A DNA stretch of 64,000 nucleotides from Cucumis sativus (GCF_000004075.3 NC_026660.2:29639498-29703497); one strand, 5' to 3'; positions 39,101-52,392 are shown, counted from the stretch's first letter. Numbers and translations are program-made. The notes: generated by a model from the sequence alone, not told the origin.

Positions 39101-40314
39101 ATTTTCAATGATTTCTCAATTTAACCTTTGTCATAACCAGTATAACGATAATTATGTTTCTGCAGCCATTGTTTCCCGGAGAGAATGCAGTTGACCAGCT
39201 TGTAGAGATTATTAAGGTACCATGGGATACTATTAGTTTCTTACCATTTCCAGATTGGGTACAAATTACTTACTTTGCAATGGCTATCTTGTAGGTTCTT
39301 GGCACACCAACTCGTGAAGAAATTCGATGCATGAATCCAAGTTATACAGACTATAGGTTTCCACAGATAAAAGCTCACCCATGGCACAAGGTCTGTAACA
39401 ATACAAGTTGATCCTAGGGCCTCTTATCTCCCATGGTCTTTTGTTACTTGTGAGCTTTTTCTATGGGAAGCTGAGCCTTTCCTCTTGCATTATGTTCTGA
39501 TCAGGTTTTCCACAAACGGATGCCTCCTGAGGCAATAGATCTGGCTTCTCGATTGCTTCAGTATTCACCTAGTCTTCGCTGCACAGCAGTAAGTACAATA
39601 TGCTCCGGATCTGTCTGTGGACTTGTTTTAAGACGCCATACGTTTCCATGCTAGAACTTATTCTTTGTTGATTCTTGACTGAAGAATTGGAATAGTGGAT
39701 GTTGGCTTTTCTCTGCAACTACGATATATTTTGCTCTTCTTAAGAGTATCCTTTTCTCCTTGTAGCTGGAAGCTTGCACACATCCTTTCTTTGACGAACT
39801 TCGAGAACCCAATGCTCGTCTCCCCAATGGTCGACCATTCCCACCTCTCTTTAACTTCAAACAAGAGGTTTGTTTACCATTTCACATTCTATATTGAATT
39901 GTAGATAACTGTAATTTAGACATTTTGTGGCATTTGTCTTTTGAGCTTAGATGGACAAAAGTTGTTCTAATTGTGATGAAGAAGTGACTTTATATATGAG
40001 TTTATTTTGCCTGTTTTTACGGAGTAAGAATAATGGTTCATGTTGATTCCAATTGCATACTGCTGTGCGTCTGCACTGATCACGATTGAAAGTAACTGAA
40101 ATTATTCTATTCCAATCAATTGATTGGTGATTTGTTGTGATGACTGGAAGTTTACTAGTTTAGGCGTCCATTACCATTTTATTTTCATTAAATGTGATGA
40201 TAATTGAGGTTTCTGTTGCAGCTGTCAGGGGCCTCTCCGGAGCTTGTTAACAAGTTGATACCTGATCAAGTGAAGCGACAAATGGGTCTTAATTTGCATC
40301 TAGCCGTTTCGTAA
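36149..40314 (+). CDS. GSK3/shaggy-like kinase, BIN2 group (12 exons)
   Basis: Exons: 36149-36163, 37117-37209, 37361-37420, 37515-37787, 37870-37944, 38068-38124, 38954-39094, 39166-39216, 39295-39390, 39505-39588, 39766-39867 and 40222-40314. Every exon is a whole number of codons, giving 379 residues, against 380 in Arabidopsis BIN2. Such kinases phosphorylate BZR1/BES1 and so restrain brassinosteroid responses. Visible are the glycine loop GTGSFG (47-52), Lys69, HRD (163-165), DFG (184-186), the activation-loop Tyr200 and the TREE motif at 261-264 where gain-of-function BIN2 mutations map. The N-terminus [16 protein letters not shown] and the C-terminus [17 protein letters not shown] place it in subgroup II (BIN2/BIL1/BIL2), not in subgroups I, III or IV. 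The five-codon first exon is separated from exon 2 by a 953-base intron. I leave the symbol blank because the exact paralogue cannot be decided here. Confidence 0.96.
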
Positions 40315-41733
40315 ATATAGGCATATGTGCGGTTGGGTTCTTCTTGTTCATGCGTGGTGCAAAGCCTACTGACCAACTTTAAGTTCCAACTCCACCTGTA
40401 TTAAACTGGGGCTGTTTACATCGCTCTACTCTGAGACTTGCAGGTCGAGGGACCATATATCGACGCTTCCTCGACGTGTTGTCTTCCTCGTTCTATCCAA
40501 CCATATTCCACCCATCCCTCAATCTCATATAATACCTCAACTTGTTGTATATGTTTGATAGTATATTGAAGAAAGCCAGAGTTTGACTTAGCAGAAACCT
40601 GCTAGAAGAGGGATAGTAGTAGGGCAAATTGTGCATCTTTAGTTAGGAAGAGGGTATCTAATTTTATATGTGGCTGAAGAAAACAAAAATTGGAATCTAG
40701 TTGGTTAGTTTTGTTGTTTCCTGTTCCAGGGTGGTTTCAAGATGGCTGACTTTAAATTTGCATAAAACTTGTAGTTAATATTATTGTGTTCTACGAATCT
40801 CTTTTCCTCTCTTAAAATTAAACATGAATCTATTTGTTCTTCAGATCTTCATTCCACATTTCCTTTCTGCATTCAACCTTGACAAAAGAAAACTTTTAAA
40901 TTTTCCGAATATTTAATCTATTAATAGCATTGAAACTAATAAGATAAGTTATCAATATCTGTTGAGCATGTGAAGAATAATTTGGGATTAAAAAAAACAA
41001 CGATTTTTTGGCGCTTGAAAGTTATTGCCCTCTCGAGCTCTATGGAGGTGGTACCGCTAGAGAATCGATGAAATTAAAAATGGAGAGTAGAAAAAAGAAA
41101 AAGGAACATGAACTCTGTTCATTATCACCGATGATTGCGCCAAATTCTTAAAGCTGGAATCATTAATGTTGGCGCCACTCCACTGGGGCTCAGTGATACA
41201 TCGAGCCCTAAACATTTTTTTAATTTCAAGTTTCCCCACTTCCAGTAATCCCCTAAACTAATTTAATCAAACCTGTTGATTTTTCTGTCCATAAATGTCA
41301 GATATCCAACGGCTCATCATTTCCTCACTCATCTGCAGTTCACAGCCAAGATGGAGAAATTATGGTCTTCACCGCATAAAGGATTTCCTCACTCACAATC
41401 TACGCCATTAAACTTACACACATCTCGAGATTTCCTGGTCTTGCGCTTGATTTTCTAAATCTGCCACTAGTTTTTGTTTTTTTTTTCCTCTTCGCTTTTT
41501 GTACCTGAATTTTAGTTTGTTTTTCAACGCACTAGCTAGTCGGAATTCTAGAGAATCAAGATTTTTTCAAGCTTGTCATTATTTGCAATGAGATATGGAC
41601 TGTATAGTTTATGACCCGAAAAACTCAATTAAACATATTATTCTGCAGTTTACACTACGGATTGTAGTGGGTTCTTGCTTCTTATACTTGGGTAGTTCTA
41701 GCTTTTGTTTTTTCTCCCCTTGCTTGTTTGGTA
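40315..41733 (+). other. Spacer between BIN2-like and LRR kinase genes
   Basis: The tandem genes are 1.4 kb apart. The first several hundred bases are probably the 3' untranslated region of the kinase. Two perfect TTTGGCGC E2F-type motifs (41007-41014 on +, 41137-41144 on -) and a GTTGGCGCC at about 41169 lie 560-730 bases before the receptor kinase start. No gene is supported. Confidence 0.6.
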
Positions 41734-44700
41734 ATGGAAGTTGTAAAAGTAGCTCTGCTACTGTTATTCTTCATCTGGGTGGTCTCTGCCTCAGACAGTC
41801 ATTTGTCTCCCAAAGGAGTAAACTATGAAGGTCTTGCCATTTTCTGAATACCCATTTTATGTTATTTGAAGTTGGTTGAATGTTTGTGTCTCATTCTCTG
41901 ATGTTTTGGTCTGTGCTCAGTGGCGGCTTTGATGTCAATGAAGAGTAGGATAAAGGACGAGCGGAGAGTGATGCAAGGATGGGACATAAATTCGGTCGAT
42001 CCATGCACCTGGAATATGGTTGCTTGCTCTACTGAGGGATTTGTGATTTCTCTGTAAGCTTCCCTATCCTGTTTCCTACCTAAACATCTGTTTTTCATAC
42101 TTTGATGGTTTATGATTTGGATATAGTGCAGGAGTAAATGTTAGATAAACCTGAAATCTGTTACTAATTGTTGTTCTTATTGCTAGTGAGATGCCAAATA
42201 TGGGTTTATCTGGAACGCTTTCCCCTAGCATTGGGAACCTGAGTCATCTTAGGATAATGTGAGCAGTTAGCCTCCCTTTTTCATAATTTTATCGGAATCA
42301 TTTGTTACACGTTTATAATTATTGTTTTCTGAGGTGAAAATTTATTGGTTGTTCTTACTCATCTCGTCTTGTCTCAGCACTCAGATAGCCTAATGTTGGA
42401 ATGTTTCTCATTCAAGGTTTAACTTACTTCTTTGAATGTCTAAATTTCTTTTATGTAAATAATTGTAGGTTGTTGCAAAATAATGAGTTATCTGGTCCAA
42501 TTCCCGATGATATAGGAGAACTTTCAGAGCTTCAGACTCTTGACCTTTCTAACAACCAGTTCGTAGGCGGGATTCCAAGTTCTTTGGGCTTTCTTACTCG
42601 TTTAAATTACTTGTGAGTATGTCTGGAATTGCAAGATTTTTCCCCGCTGCTTCCATGCTCTTCTACTTTCTAACTATTGATTTTACTGTTGTCGTGTAAC
42701 CTTTGCCTGCCAAGTTTTCAGGAAGCTCAGTAGTAACAAGTTAAGTGGACCAATACCAGAATCTGTTGCAAATATCTCAGGCCTTTCCTTTTTGTAAGTG
42801 TTCTATATCAATTCCTTGTGTTTTGCTGCATTCACATAAGTGACTAAATGCTTTGGTTGCTAGGGATTTATCGAACAATAATCTCAGTGGTCCAACTCCT
42901 AGAATACTTGCGAAAGAGTACAGGTGAGATTTCTTATGAGAAAACTTAATCTAATGCCAAATGTGGTTGCTTACTTATGAAGATCAGAATTATAAATCAA
43001 GTTCATTGTATTTTCACAATTCTCTAATGTATACTATGTAGAGTATAATGTGAGAATGACTTGCAAAGATTCTGGATCCATTTTTATTTTTCTTATTCCC
43101 TTTCTTTTAAAATCAATAGTCATTGATTTTTTCTCCAATGCCATTTTATTACCTTTTGACTGTGATTGCCTTTTTTCTGCAGTGTGGCAGGGAATAGCTT
43201 CCTTTGTGCATCTTCATTATCTAAATTTTGTGGTGTAGTTCCGAAGCCAGTTAATGGTAATCAAGCTTCATTCTCCATAATTGCTGTATCTTCAATTTTG
43301 AACGTTAATGGTATAACCTCACTAATAACTGTTATTGTGTAGAAACTGGTTTGTCTCAGAAAGATAATGGCCGTCATCACTTGGTTCTTTACATAGCTCT
43401 AATTGTGAGTTTCACATTTGTGGTTTCTGTTGTGTTACTTGTTGGCTGGGTGCATTGTTATAGATCTCATCTTGTCTTCACATCCTACGGTACTTTCTGA
43501 ACTTTGGATGAGCTTGATGACCTTTTACTTCTTTCTTCTTTCTTCTCAGTTAGAGTATAATGATTGACACTGTTTCACTGCACTATGTTGGTTCAAATCT
43601 GCAGTGCAGCAAGATTATGAATTTGATATAGGTCATCTGAAAAGGTTTACATTCCGCGAGCTACAAAAGGCAACAAGTAATTTTAGTCCCCAAAACATTC
43701 TGGGACAGGGTGGTTTTGGAGTAGTTTATAAAGGTTATCTTCCAAATGGGACATATGTTGCTGTCAAGAGACTGAAAGATCCAAATTACACTGGAGAAGT
43801 GCAGTTTCAAACTGAAGTTGAAATGATTGGCTTAGCAGTGCACCGCAACCTCTTACGTTTATATGGCTTTTGTATGACCCCAGATGAGAGATTGCTGGTT
43901 TATCCTTATATGCCAAATGGGAGTGTTGCTGACCGTCTTAGAGGTTTGTTTAACAAATGATGATGAAAATTTTATATTGCCAGCCTACCCTTTCCCTTTT
44001 CCGACTCTCTTATGATCTCCATTTAGTATTAACTCTGCTGAAACTAGGATATTGTCAACAGAAATCATCATACTTCGCTTGAGAGCAGAGTATGCAACTT
44101 AGATGACACAAGAAGCAACTCCTAGTTCTTAACGAATAGGGGTTTAGTTTATCAATTTACTATCATATATTCTCATCAGCCAACTTGAGAATCAAGCGAG
44201 TTCAACGTCATTCTTCTGAAATTTCAATTCCTGCTCTTATTCTTGATGATCTACTTTTTCTCAACCTCATGATTGTTTATATGCCAACCACTTTCAGATG
44301 CAGGCCAAGAGAAGCCTTCATTGAATTGGAACAGAAGATTGTGTATTGCCGTTGGCGCAGCACGTGGACTTCTATACTTGCATGAGCAGTGTAACCCAAA
44401 AATTATTCACCGGGATGTGAAAGCTGCAAATATTCTTCTAGATGAAAGCTTTGAAGCGGTGGTCGGCGATTTTGGTCTGGCAAAGATGTTAGATAGGAGA
44501 GATTCACATGTTACTACTGCAGTTAGAGGCACAGTGGGACATATTGCCCCGGAATATCTTTCAACTGGACAATCTTCAGAAAAGACTGATGTTTTTGGAT
44601 TTGGCATATTGGTTCTTGAACTCTTGACAGGGCAAAAAGCACTTGATGCTGGCAATGGTCAAATTCGAAAGGGAATGATCCTCGAATGGGTAAGTCTCTT

Positions 44701-45314
44701 TCTTATGATGAGTTGTTTGCTTAGCATTTGGTACTCTCATTAAACTTACTATCTGTACTACTCTCTTCCTATAATAACTTTTCATAATGTTCCTTTGTTT
44801 CACATTCTAGTGTTATATTTCTTTTTTAATTTGAAATGAGAAGTTATTCATGAAGTATGTTTATCAACTAAGACCTAAAATTCAAAAACCAAGATCAGTC
44901 TGCTCACATGTTTTCAGATGGAATTGAATTTGTGTATTTTTATTTTTATTCCTTTGAATCTCAACTATTCTGACAAAAAGGTGAAATAAGCAGGTTAGAA
45001 CATTACATGAGGAGAAGAGGTTAGATGTGCTGGTGGACAGGGATCTTAAAGGATGTTTTGATGCCATGGAGCTTGAAAAATGTGTAGAGTTGGCTCTGCA
45101 GTGTACTCAATCACATCCACAACTTCGACCAAAGATGTCCGATATCCTGAAGATTCTAGAAGGTCTCGTTGGACAGTCTAGCCAAATGGAGGAATCACCA
45201 GTTGGAGCAAGTCTTTATGAGGATAGACCTCACAGTTTCTCAAGAAATTACAGTGATATTCATGAAGAATCTTCATTTGTGGTCGAAGCCATGGAGCTTT
45301 CAGGACCTCGGTGA
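41734..45314 (+). CDS. LRR receptor-like kinase, subfamily II (At5g45780-like)
   Basis: Exons: 41734-41830, 41921-42053, 42187-42258, 42469-42612, 42722-42793, 42864-42923, 43183-43256, 43343-43489, 43605-43943, 44298-44689 and 44994-45314. Joined they encode 616 residues. The layout is SERK-like: a signal peptide ([20 protein letters not shown]); a cap with the [14 protein letters not shown] motif; and about five LRRs, encoded largely by 72-base exons that each start in the same phase. A transmembrane segment follows at about 230-253, then a cytoplasmic kinase. The kinase has GQGGFG (300-305), Lys321, HRD (417-419) and DFG (437-439), so it is an RD kinase and looks catalytically competent. 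It has [14 protein letters not shown] where most relatives have YGYGI or FGFGI. Its closest match from memory is Arabidopsis At5g45780, whose ligand is unknown. The first exon was chosen because it supplies the signal peptide and joins in phase. Confidence 0.94.
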
Positions 45315-45976
45315 CAACAAGAGTTTAGAAAAACAAACAGTATTGCATCTCAAAGAGATGGAAAGCACTTATCTCCATAACATGTTCCACAAAATCCAGA
45401 TGCTAACAACAGACCCTCATGGTGACTTGTGTAATTCTATCATTTTGTATTGTAGGATTCGTTGGGGAAAAAGAAAAGTCACACGAGAAGTTCACACAAT
45501 CAAGGAATTAACTTCCAATAATGTTCCTGAAATGGTAAAAATATAAAAATTAAAGACTGGTACAGTTCAACACCATTGGGATATCAAATACGTTAGCAGA
45601 TATTGAGGTTTGAGATTCTTTATTTTGGGGACAAAACAAAGTATACAGAAGAACTGTCATGATGTATTTGGAGAAGAAGTTACGCAAATGTGGCTGTAAG
45701 TCATCTTTGAAAAAAAGGTTATTTGATTCTGCCCCTTCAATGAGCAAAATAAAACATGGGAATGGCCTTTTGGACCCTTTTTCTTTGCCTGCCATTGGTT
45801 TTGTTATTTGGAAGGCACGCTGTTCCTTCTGACTTGTGACAATTCTAAGACCCCACTTCCCTTTTTTTAAAACAGAATAATTTTGGGTTCAATGTCCATT
45901 CAACTCTTTTCTTATTGGAGCTTTCTCTAATAGTTAAGCATCATGTAATACTAATTTCACAAAATCAAAATTAGTC

Positions 45977-46014
<38 letters not shown>

Positions 46015-49000
46015 TCTCTTGGAGCAAGAGCGATCAAGGGGTTGTCATTTCATATTAATAATGTCAATTTTTCCCACTAGAAGAGAAAAAGTCAAGGGTG
46101 GACATTCAAACTACATCCTCTCTTCATCTTCCAATTTCATATCAACATCCTAAATTAATTGCGTGATATTCTCCACTTCAATGAGTCTATACTTTTTCTT
46201 CCAAAAACTTGATCCTAAATGTTGGCGTGAAAAACTTGCACAGGATTGTTATTGTCATAGCCTTGACCTTCGGTTCACTTTTTTTTGGCTTGGTCTTGTT
46301 TAAGTTGGTATATGTAGGAAAGATATAGTTCAAGTAAACACACAAAACTAAAACTAAGGTGTTGACTTCCCTTTGGAGATTTTGTATGGGGGCAACCGAA
46401 ATGAGATATTAGTGCAGGGTTGAAACAGAAATACAATAACAGTGGCTGGCTCAAGAAAAAGAAACAAATATCTTTCACAACAAAACTTATATTAATTGGA
46501 TTATATCTACAGGGAATCCGTGAAATGCAGTTTAAAAATAGTTTGTGGATGATGAGGTAAGTTGGAAGAGATATTTTGTGTGAATTGTTCAAATTATGAA
46601 GTATGTTGAGTGGTAAGCCGAGGAAAAGAGAGATGGGCAAAGGTTATACATATTGTGTGGGTTTTGTAATATAGAAAAGATTTGAAGGTAAGGAATTAGG
46701 GAAGAAACTTAGAAGAGATAATATATAAAAGTGAGACAAAAAAGGTCCCACTCCCCAGTTGGTGCAGGCAGCACCAAGTTTTGTGTATGGGAAATTAGTA
46801 AGTAATTAAGCAAGTGCCCAACTTGGGAAGGCTGATATGGATGTAAGCACAGAAACAAAGAGATCCTCATTTTAGACTTTTTCTTTTCTTTTTTTTTTAA
46901 AAAATTTAGAATATCTTCAACTTTTTCAATTCATATTGTAATTTAATTTCTCCAATTTGAAATTGAATATGAATATGAATATGAATCTGGTGATCTTTAT
47001 TTCAATTTCCACTTTTTCTTTTCCTTCAGTACAATTGCGTCCATTTCTTTATTCCTTTGCTTTTTGTAAGTATAACAAATTGAAGTGTCAAATCAAAGTT
47101 AAAAGGATTTTAAAATAATGGTGCTTAGGTTGTTTGATTGATTTCTATAACTTATCTTCCTCTCCCACAAAAATCTATAAGCAAAAAAGAATTTATATTT
47201 ACTATATAGTCTCAAATATCCAGTAATTTATTTTGAAAATCATGTTTAAATGTATTATAAGGGCATCTCACCAAAAGTGTTGCAATATAGCATCTTTGTT
47301 TATTTTAAGATTATATTTCAAAATATTCTTTCTTTCTTTTCCATTTTTCTTTTTTAAAGAGTAAGTATTCTCTTTCAAATCTTCTCACAATTTAAGATTA
47401 AGATTATATTGCATCTTAAAAGAAGTTATGGTTTTTCGTGGTTTCCACTTAATCCCATAAATTATTATAACGAATATCATTTTTAATAATTCAAAAATAT
47501 TACATAAAACATTCAATTAAAATAAGAGGAGATAATGGAAGTGATACTTAACAATCCTCAAACTTAGAGGAACTTCAAATAAAATTAAGTTAAAATACTA
47601 TTTTAGTTTATATACGTTTTGGTTTTTATTTTTGAAAATCGATAATAAATTATTATTAGATATTAAATGAAAAAATGATTGAATTTAAACGAGAATAAAA
47701 TATTAGGTATTGTAATCACGTTTGGTTAAATTAAAAGTTGTTCCCAATCTTGAAATTTGTCCTATGCCAAGACTAGAAATCTTTGTTAAGGATTTCTTTT
47801 GTTCACTTTTTACTTTTTAGTGGACAGTCCATCTTAACTTTACTTGAATTGTAGAATACAAACTACTTTTTGGTTCACTCCATATTAAAATTAATATAAA
47901 GTTCTCTCTATATAATATACTTTTGAAGCAGAAATTAATTTGATCAATTACGTAATATATATATAGAATTAAAATGGGTTGATGAAGAAGGAGATGGACA
48001 AAGCGTAGAGTAAGGTTCTTAATACAATTTCAATTCAACCTTAAGCAAATGAAACAGGTTGGATTTGATGGACAATAATTTGATGTGGGTCTCTCTGGTT
48101 TTGCTTCGGAATTTTGGCACAATCTAAAGTCTTACACAAAAACACCTATTCTTACCTATTCATTCTAAAGTCTCAACATTAAACATAAACATAATAAAGA
48201 AAGAAGGACGATATAGAAATGAGTTTTAAATAGTGGATTGATTTTGAATATGTATATAATTTCTTTTTTTCTTCTAAACACAAGTTGTCGTGTTTCCCTT
48301 TGTTTGCGATAAAGACTAAGTTGGTTTGGCGTAAGTTTCCAATGGAATCAGTGAAGGATACTTATCCTTCCATTTGTAGTTGCTTTCAGTACATACCCAA
48401 TTTGCTTCCCATAAAGATGAATTGTATTCTATTCAATTTCCCTCTCTTTACTATTTCTTAAATCGTTTACTTAATACCTAATTTTACACTCTCCCCTCAG
48501 ATTAGTGTTTATCCTTTACTTCTTCTTCCTTTTATTTTTTTTTATGTCACATCCAGATACTACTGCCAGAGAGAGAGACAGGAGGAAATAGAGGTATTTC
48601 ACCTGGAGGAGGCCATTTGGAGCCGACCCAGATGACCAGATCTCTCTGTTTTGTTGTTTTCATTTTCAATTTATGAAGTAAACGCTTTCCCTGGAAGAAT
48701 TTTTCGTATTTAAAAGTAAACTCTCTACTCATTTTCTTCTGTGGAGTTTCTCCTCAGGAACAAGGCATTTATATCTTTCATTGGTGAAACAAAGCTGTAA
48801 CCAAAATGATGTTTCTCATCATGTACACTAAAGCCTTTGGATTATAAGATGGGGCGATTCTTTTGAGTTTGTTTTTCTCCCTTTTCGTGGGGGATTACCC
48901 ACTTTCATTTTCGACTGAAATTTTCATTATGTATCAATTAGTTGAGTGATGCATTCTGATACTGTGGTGAGTTACTAGTTTTGTGAACGAAGTATTTCGG

Positions 49001-49049
49001 AACAGCTTTTGCGGGAATCTGGGTTGACAAGAAAAATATTTTTTGGTAA
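45315..49049. other. AT-rich intergenic spacer
   Basis: Contains the LRR kinase 3' region, a (TA)15 microsatellite at 45980-46010 and the upstream region of the RING-CH gene. A 121-residue reverse frame at 46275-46640 has no coding character and is not a gene. Nothing else is supported. Confidence 0.6.
45980..46010. repeat. (TA)15 microsatellite
   Basis: About 31 bases of uninterrupted TA repeat, 670 bases downstream of the LRR kinase stop codon. Confidence 0.85.
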
Positions 49050-50969
49050 ATGGATCGCGAAGAAAGGAATCGCCAAGATGGTGGTGATGTGTCGAGTCGA
49101 GTAGAAACAGCGGTGCCTAAACCCACAAATGATTTGGTTAATGGCGATAGGATCGAGGCTACCATTGTGATTATCCCAGAAAGCCTCGCCTCTGCTGGCG
49201 GCGACAAGGAAGCTCACGGCTTCGGTGGAGAAGCTATACCAAATGTTAATATAGAGACAAGGGAGGGTTCGAATCTGAACCCTTCAGAAACTGTACTGGT
49301 TATTGATTCGGATGGGGCTGCATCTAGAGGTGAAGACGGAGAATCGCTTGTGAAGAACAATGGAATGGGGTTGGGGAAGGATTTGGAAAAGTTGAATGTA
49401 AAATCAAAGATGTCAGAAGCGAAGGACAATCCGATGTTGATAAATGTAAAGCCAAAAGGGGGTAAAGGGTTTATTGATGACTGGAATGGAGAAAGGGTCT
49501 GTAGGATCTGCCATTTGGCGTCCAATCAAACCTCAGAGGCTAAAACTGGGACCAGTACTTCAGAATTGATTCAACTTGGTTGTGACTGCAAAGATGAGCT
49601 GGGAATTGCGCATGGTCACTGTGCTGAGGCATGGTTCAAGCTCAAAGGAAACAGGTTCTTTCTTCTCTCTCTCTCTTCTAGTTTGATATGAAGCTATGTA
49701 CCGTTTATTTAAGATTTGGCATTGACATTTGATGAAGTGTTGTGGTTTTGGTTATCTATTTTTGTTCTATTACTTTGGCTGCTAATCCGGCCATTTAACT
49801 AATACTTTTGACTTTTATCTTTCCTCATTTGTTTTATAATCTAGTCTTCTTTTGGCTCTTTTGCGTCCAAAAGGATTACCCGATTTAGTTTACTGACCTG
49901 TAGAAATAGTAACCCCTTTCATTTCTGTAAGCACACAAATTAAAAGGAGCCAGTTTATGAATATGGAGGAAGAAAGTTTAAGGCTGTATCCATCCTTTTG
50001 TTGGTTTCTGTCATATTGTAAAAGTCTCCTGTAAAGTTAGTCTACCCTTGATTTTGTTTTGTGCTATCAATTTAAATCTGTCGCTGCTATACCAACTTGG
50101 TTCTTCCTTCAGGTATAGTATTGGAAAATTGTAATAAGGGTTCATCGAATTAAGTATCTCTTCCCCTAAAGCGTTTTTCAAGGTGGCATGAGCAGTTATA
50201 CAATCAATGAAATGGAGTAATGACATAAAGTTACAATCACGTGTCTAAGGGGTTCAAATATGGTTATAGAATATTATGAAAGGGTTACAAAATGTTTATT
50301 TTTATCACCTCTTTTGGTTCAAACTTAGAACTTCCCATTTCCAGGTGTCCCTTCAACCTCTTCAAGAGGACTTTAATACTAACTCTAGAGTTGGGAGTGA
50401 TATTTGATGGCTGATTGTGTTTGAACAATTCAATGATAGATTTAAGGATAATTTTTGTTTAACAGCTTTTGGCGTTTCACATAGATACTGCCAAATGGAT
50501 TGTAAAGCAAGTTGAAACGAAGTAATTTCCTTGAAGTTGAAATATGCTGCACAAGAGATTGAGTATTGAATGGTATAACATTGATAAAGTCAACTACTTG
50601 TTTCTGTGCATTTGCATGTGAAAATAAAAGGAAAAAAAATCCAAAACGATGATTTGCCAATTGGCAACTCCTGTTTTTAAATTACATTGTCTTTCATATT
50701 GTCAAATGAGCCGATGATTATCTAATCATAATCATTTTGGTTAATACAGAATGTGCGAAATTTGTGGTGAGACTGCTAAAAACGTTGAAGGAGTTGGGGA
50801 CAACAGATTTATGGAAGAGTGGAACGAGGGGAGATCAGTAGACAGCAGTGGAAACACATCAAACGGGGGTGGTGGATGTTGGAGGGGACAGCCATTCTGT
50901 AACTTTTTGATGGCATGTCTGGTAATAGCTTTTGTTCTTCCATGGTTTTTTCGTATAAACATTTTCTAG
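49050..50969 (+). CDS. RING-CH (MARCH-like) zinc finger membrane protein
   Basis: Two exons, 49050-49654 and 50750-50969, encode 274 residues. The joined sequence gives a complete C4HC3 RING-variant finger: Cys151, Cys154, Cys178, Cys180, His188, Cys191, Cys204 and Cys207. The intron falls between Cys191 and Cys204, so only the splice makes a full domain. RING-CH proteins are E3 ubiquitin ligases that usually act on membrane proteins. A single hydrophobic segment near the C-terminus (CNFLMACLVIAFVLPWFF, about 250-268) would anchor it as a tail-anchored protein with the finger in the cytosol. The first 145 residues are acidic, of low complexity and without a recognised domain. Substrate and physiological role are unknown. 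The 1.1-kb intron holds no other gene I can see. Confidence 0.9.
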
Positions 50970-52205
50970 CAAGTGTCAAGAAAAAAAAGAAAAGAAAAGA
51001 AAAAGAAGAATTCTTCTTTTCCCATGGAACGGTTGACGTTTTCAACTTAACTTTGCTCTAATGCTGTTTAAACCCTGTACATCTTACAATCTTGCCAAAC
51101 AGATGAATTTGTGGCTGTTTTTTTTTTTTTTTTTTCAGTGCAGTTTCTGCAGCTTTTGCTTCGAGAATTGCTCACTTTTCTGTTAACAAAGCTTTTGTGA
51201 ATGATTATGACCGATGTTTGAGTTTGTGATGATTTTGTAAGATGGAAAATAGTTTTTTGCTTTTAAAGGCTCCATTTCTGTGTAATGAAAACGGACATGA
51301 CATAGCAGGTGAGTTGCTACAATAAATTCCTCAACATCGCACTTAGGACTTGGAAAAAAATTTCAAGTCAGTTTTCGTGTTGGATCATTTGCTTGATGTA
51401 ATTCAAGAATTTGAATTTTCCAAAATGAAAAATATAGTTTGACCAAGCTTGCTTATTATAGTCATTTGGTCATTTTCAAATCGATTGGGTTATCCTTGAA
51501 GGCATAAACATGTGACACTTGACAGAAAGGCGCTCTACATTCAAGAGTTCAACAGGACAACGAGGAAAGTTGATAATTTATTAAAATGGTTGGTAATGAA
51601 AATATTTGTTGTATACTAAGAAAAAACTTGGGACTCTCTACAAAATTTTATATTTAATTAGCTAAATTTGACATCCTTGTTATACTTCAAATAATAATAA
51701 TGATAATTCACAAACAAACAAATTTCTTTTTGATCAATCATCAAACTCATACGTGGTACATGAAATTCAATCTTGCATGAAGAGTATACAAAAGAGAAAA
51801 ATATAAAAATATAACAAAAATACAGCTAATACAAGCAAACTCATGTTCTACCAACTTGATAACAATCTAATCTATATTAAAGTTCAGTAGAGCATTTTCT
51901 TTTGTCAGCTATAACCTACTTATTGGTCATTTTTGTTCAATTTAAAATACAATACATGCCAACAATAATTCAATATGCTATTTTTTTTTTAAAATTTTCT
52001 CAAGTGACAATGACAAAATAAATTCCCTTTTGAACTTCTTAACTAATCAAGAATTAAGGGGGGGGGGGGGGGACTTTAAAATATTTAAAAATGATGAAAG
52101 AGATTCCTCCACATTTCATTTGAAAAGAATCACCATAATACTATAGCTATAAACTATGTAATAATTATTTTATAAATAAAATTTTTGATAGCGTAGAAAT
52201 AGGAA
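50970..52205. other. Intergenic spacer with poly-G run
   Basis: Downstream region of the RING-CH gene. It contains a T run near 51118-51137 and a 15-base G run at 52058-52072, close to the tRNA gene. No coding region is seen. Confidence 0.6.
52058..52072. repeat. Poly-G run (15 G)
   Basis: Fifteen consecutive G in otherwise AT-rich DNA, 134 bases before tRNA-Glu. Such a run is rare in plant spacer and error-prone in sequencing. Confidence 0.8.
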
Positions 52206-52278
52206 TCCGTTGTAGTCTAGTTGGTTAGGATACTTGGCTCTCACCCGAGAGACCCGGGTTCAAGTCCCGGCAACGGAA
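52206..52278 (+). tRNA. tRNA-Glu (anticodon CTC)
   Basis: A 73-base cloverleaf without intron. The acceptor stem TCCGTTG (52206-52212) pairs with CAACGGA (52271-52277), with discriminator A. D-arm, an anticodon loop CTCTCAC with CTC at 52240-52242, and a T-arm GGGTTCAAGTCCC are present. It decodes GAG. The anticodon stem CTTGG/CCGAG contains one U-G wobble (T at 52235) where most plant copies, as I recall, have C; the stem remains paired. A T5 Pol III terminator follows at 52282-52286. The gene lies only 181 bases before the start codon of RPL11, inside what should be that gene's promoter. Confidence 0.97.
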
Positions 52279-52281
52279 CCC

Positions 52282-52286
52282 TTTTT
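52282..52286 (+). terminator. Pol III terminator of tRNA-Glu
   Basis: Five T residues, three bases after the tRNA discriminator base. Confidence 0.8.
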
Positions 52287-52383
52287 ATTAAATTTTTGTT
52301 AATTAATATATATTTTTTTAATCTGACTATTCATGAGGGACAGTTTCGTCAATTTACCGTCTAAGAGATATTAATAGCTTTAA

Positions 52384-52392
52384 AAACCCTAG
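52384..52392 (+). promoter_or_regulatory. Telo-box in RPL11 promoter
   Basis: AAACCCTAG lies about 70 bases before the RPL11 start codon. Telo-boxes near the transcription start are typical of plant ribosomal-protein genes and support coordinated translation-machinery expression. Confidence 0.65.

Noticed and set aside
46275-46640. 121-residue minus-strand frame
   Set aside because: Hydrophobic, AT-driven, with no domain and no splice partners.
46755-46776. TTGGTGCAGGCAGCACCAA, resembling part of miR168
   Set aside because: It is a 7-base palindrome, lacks the rest of the miR168 sequence and has no extended hairpin.
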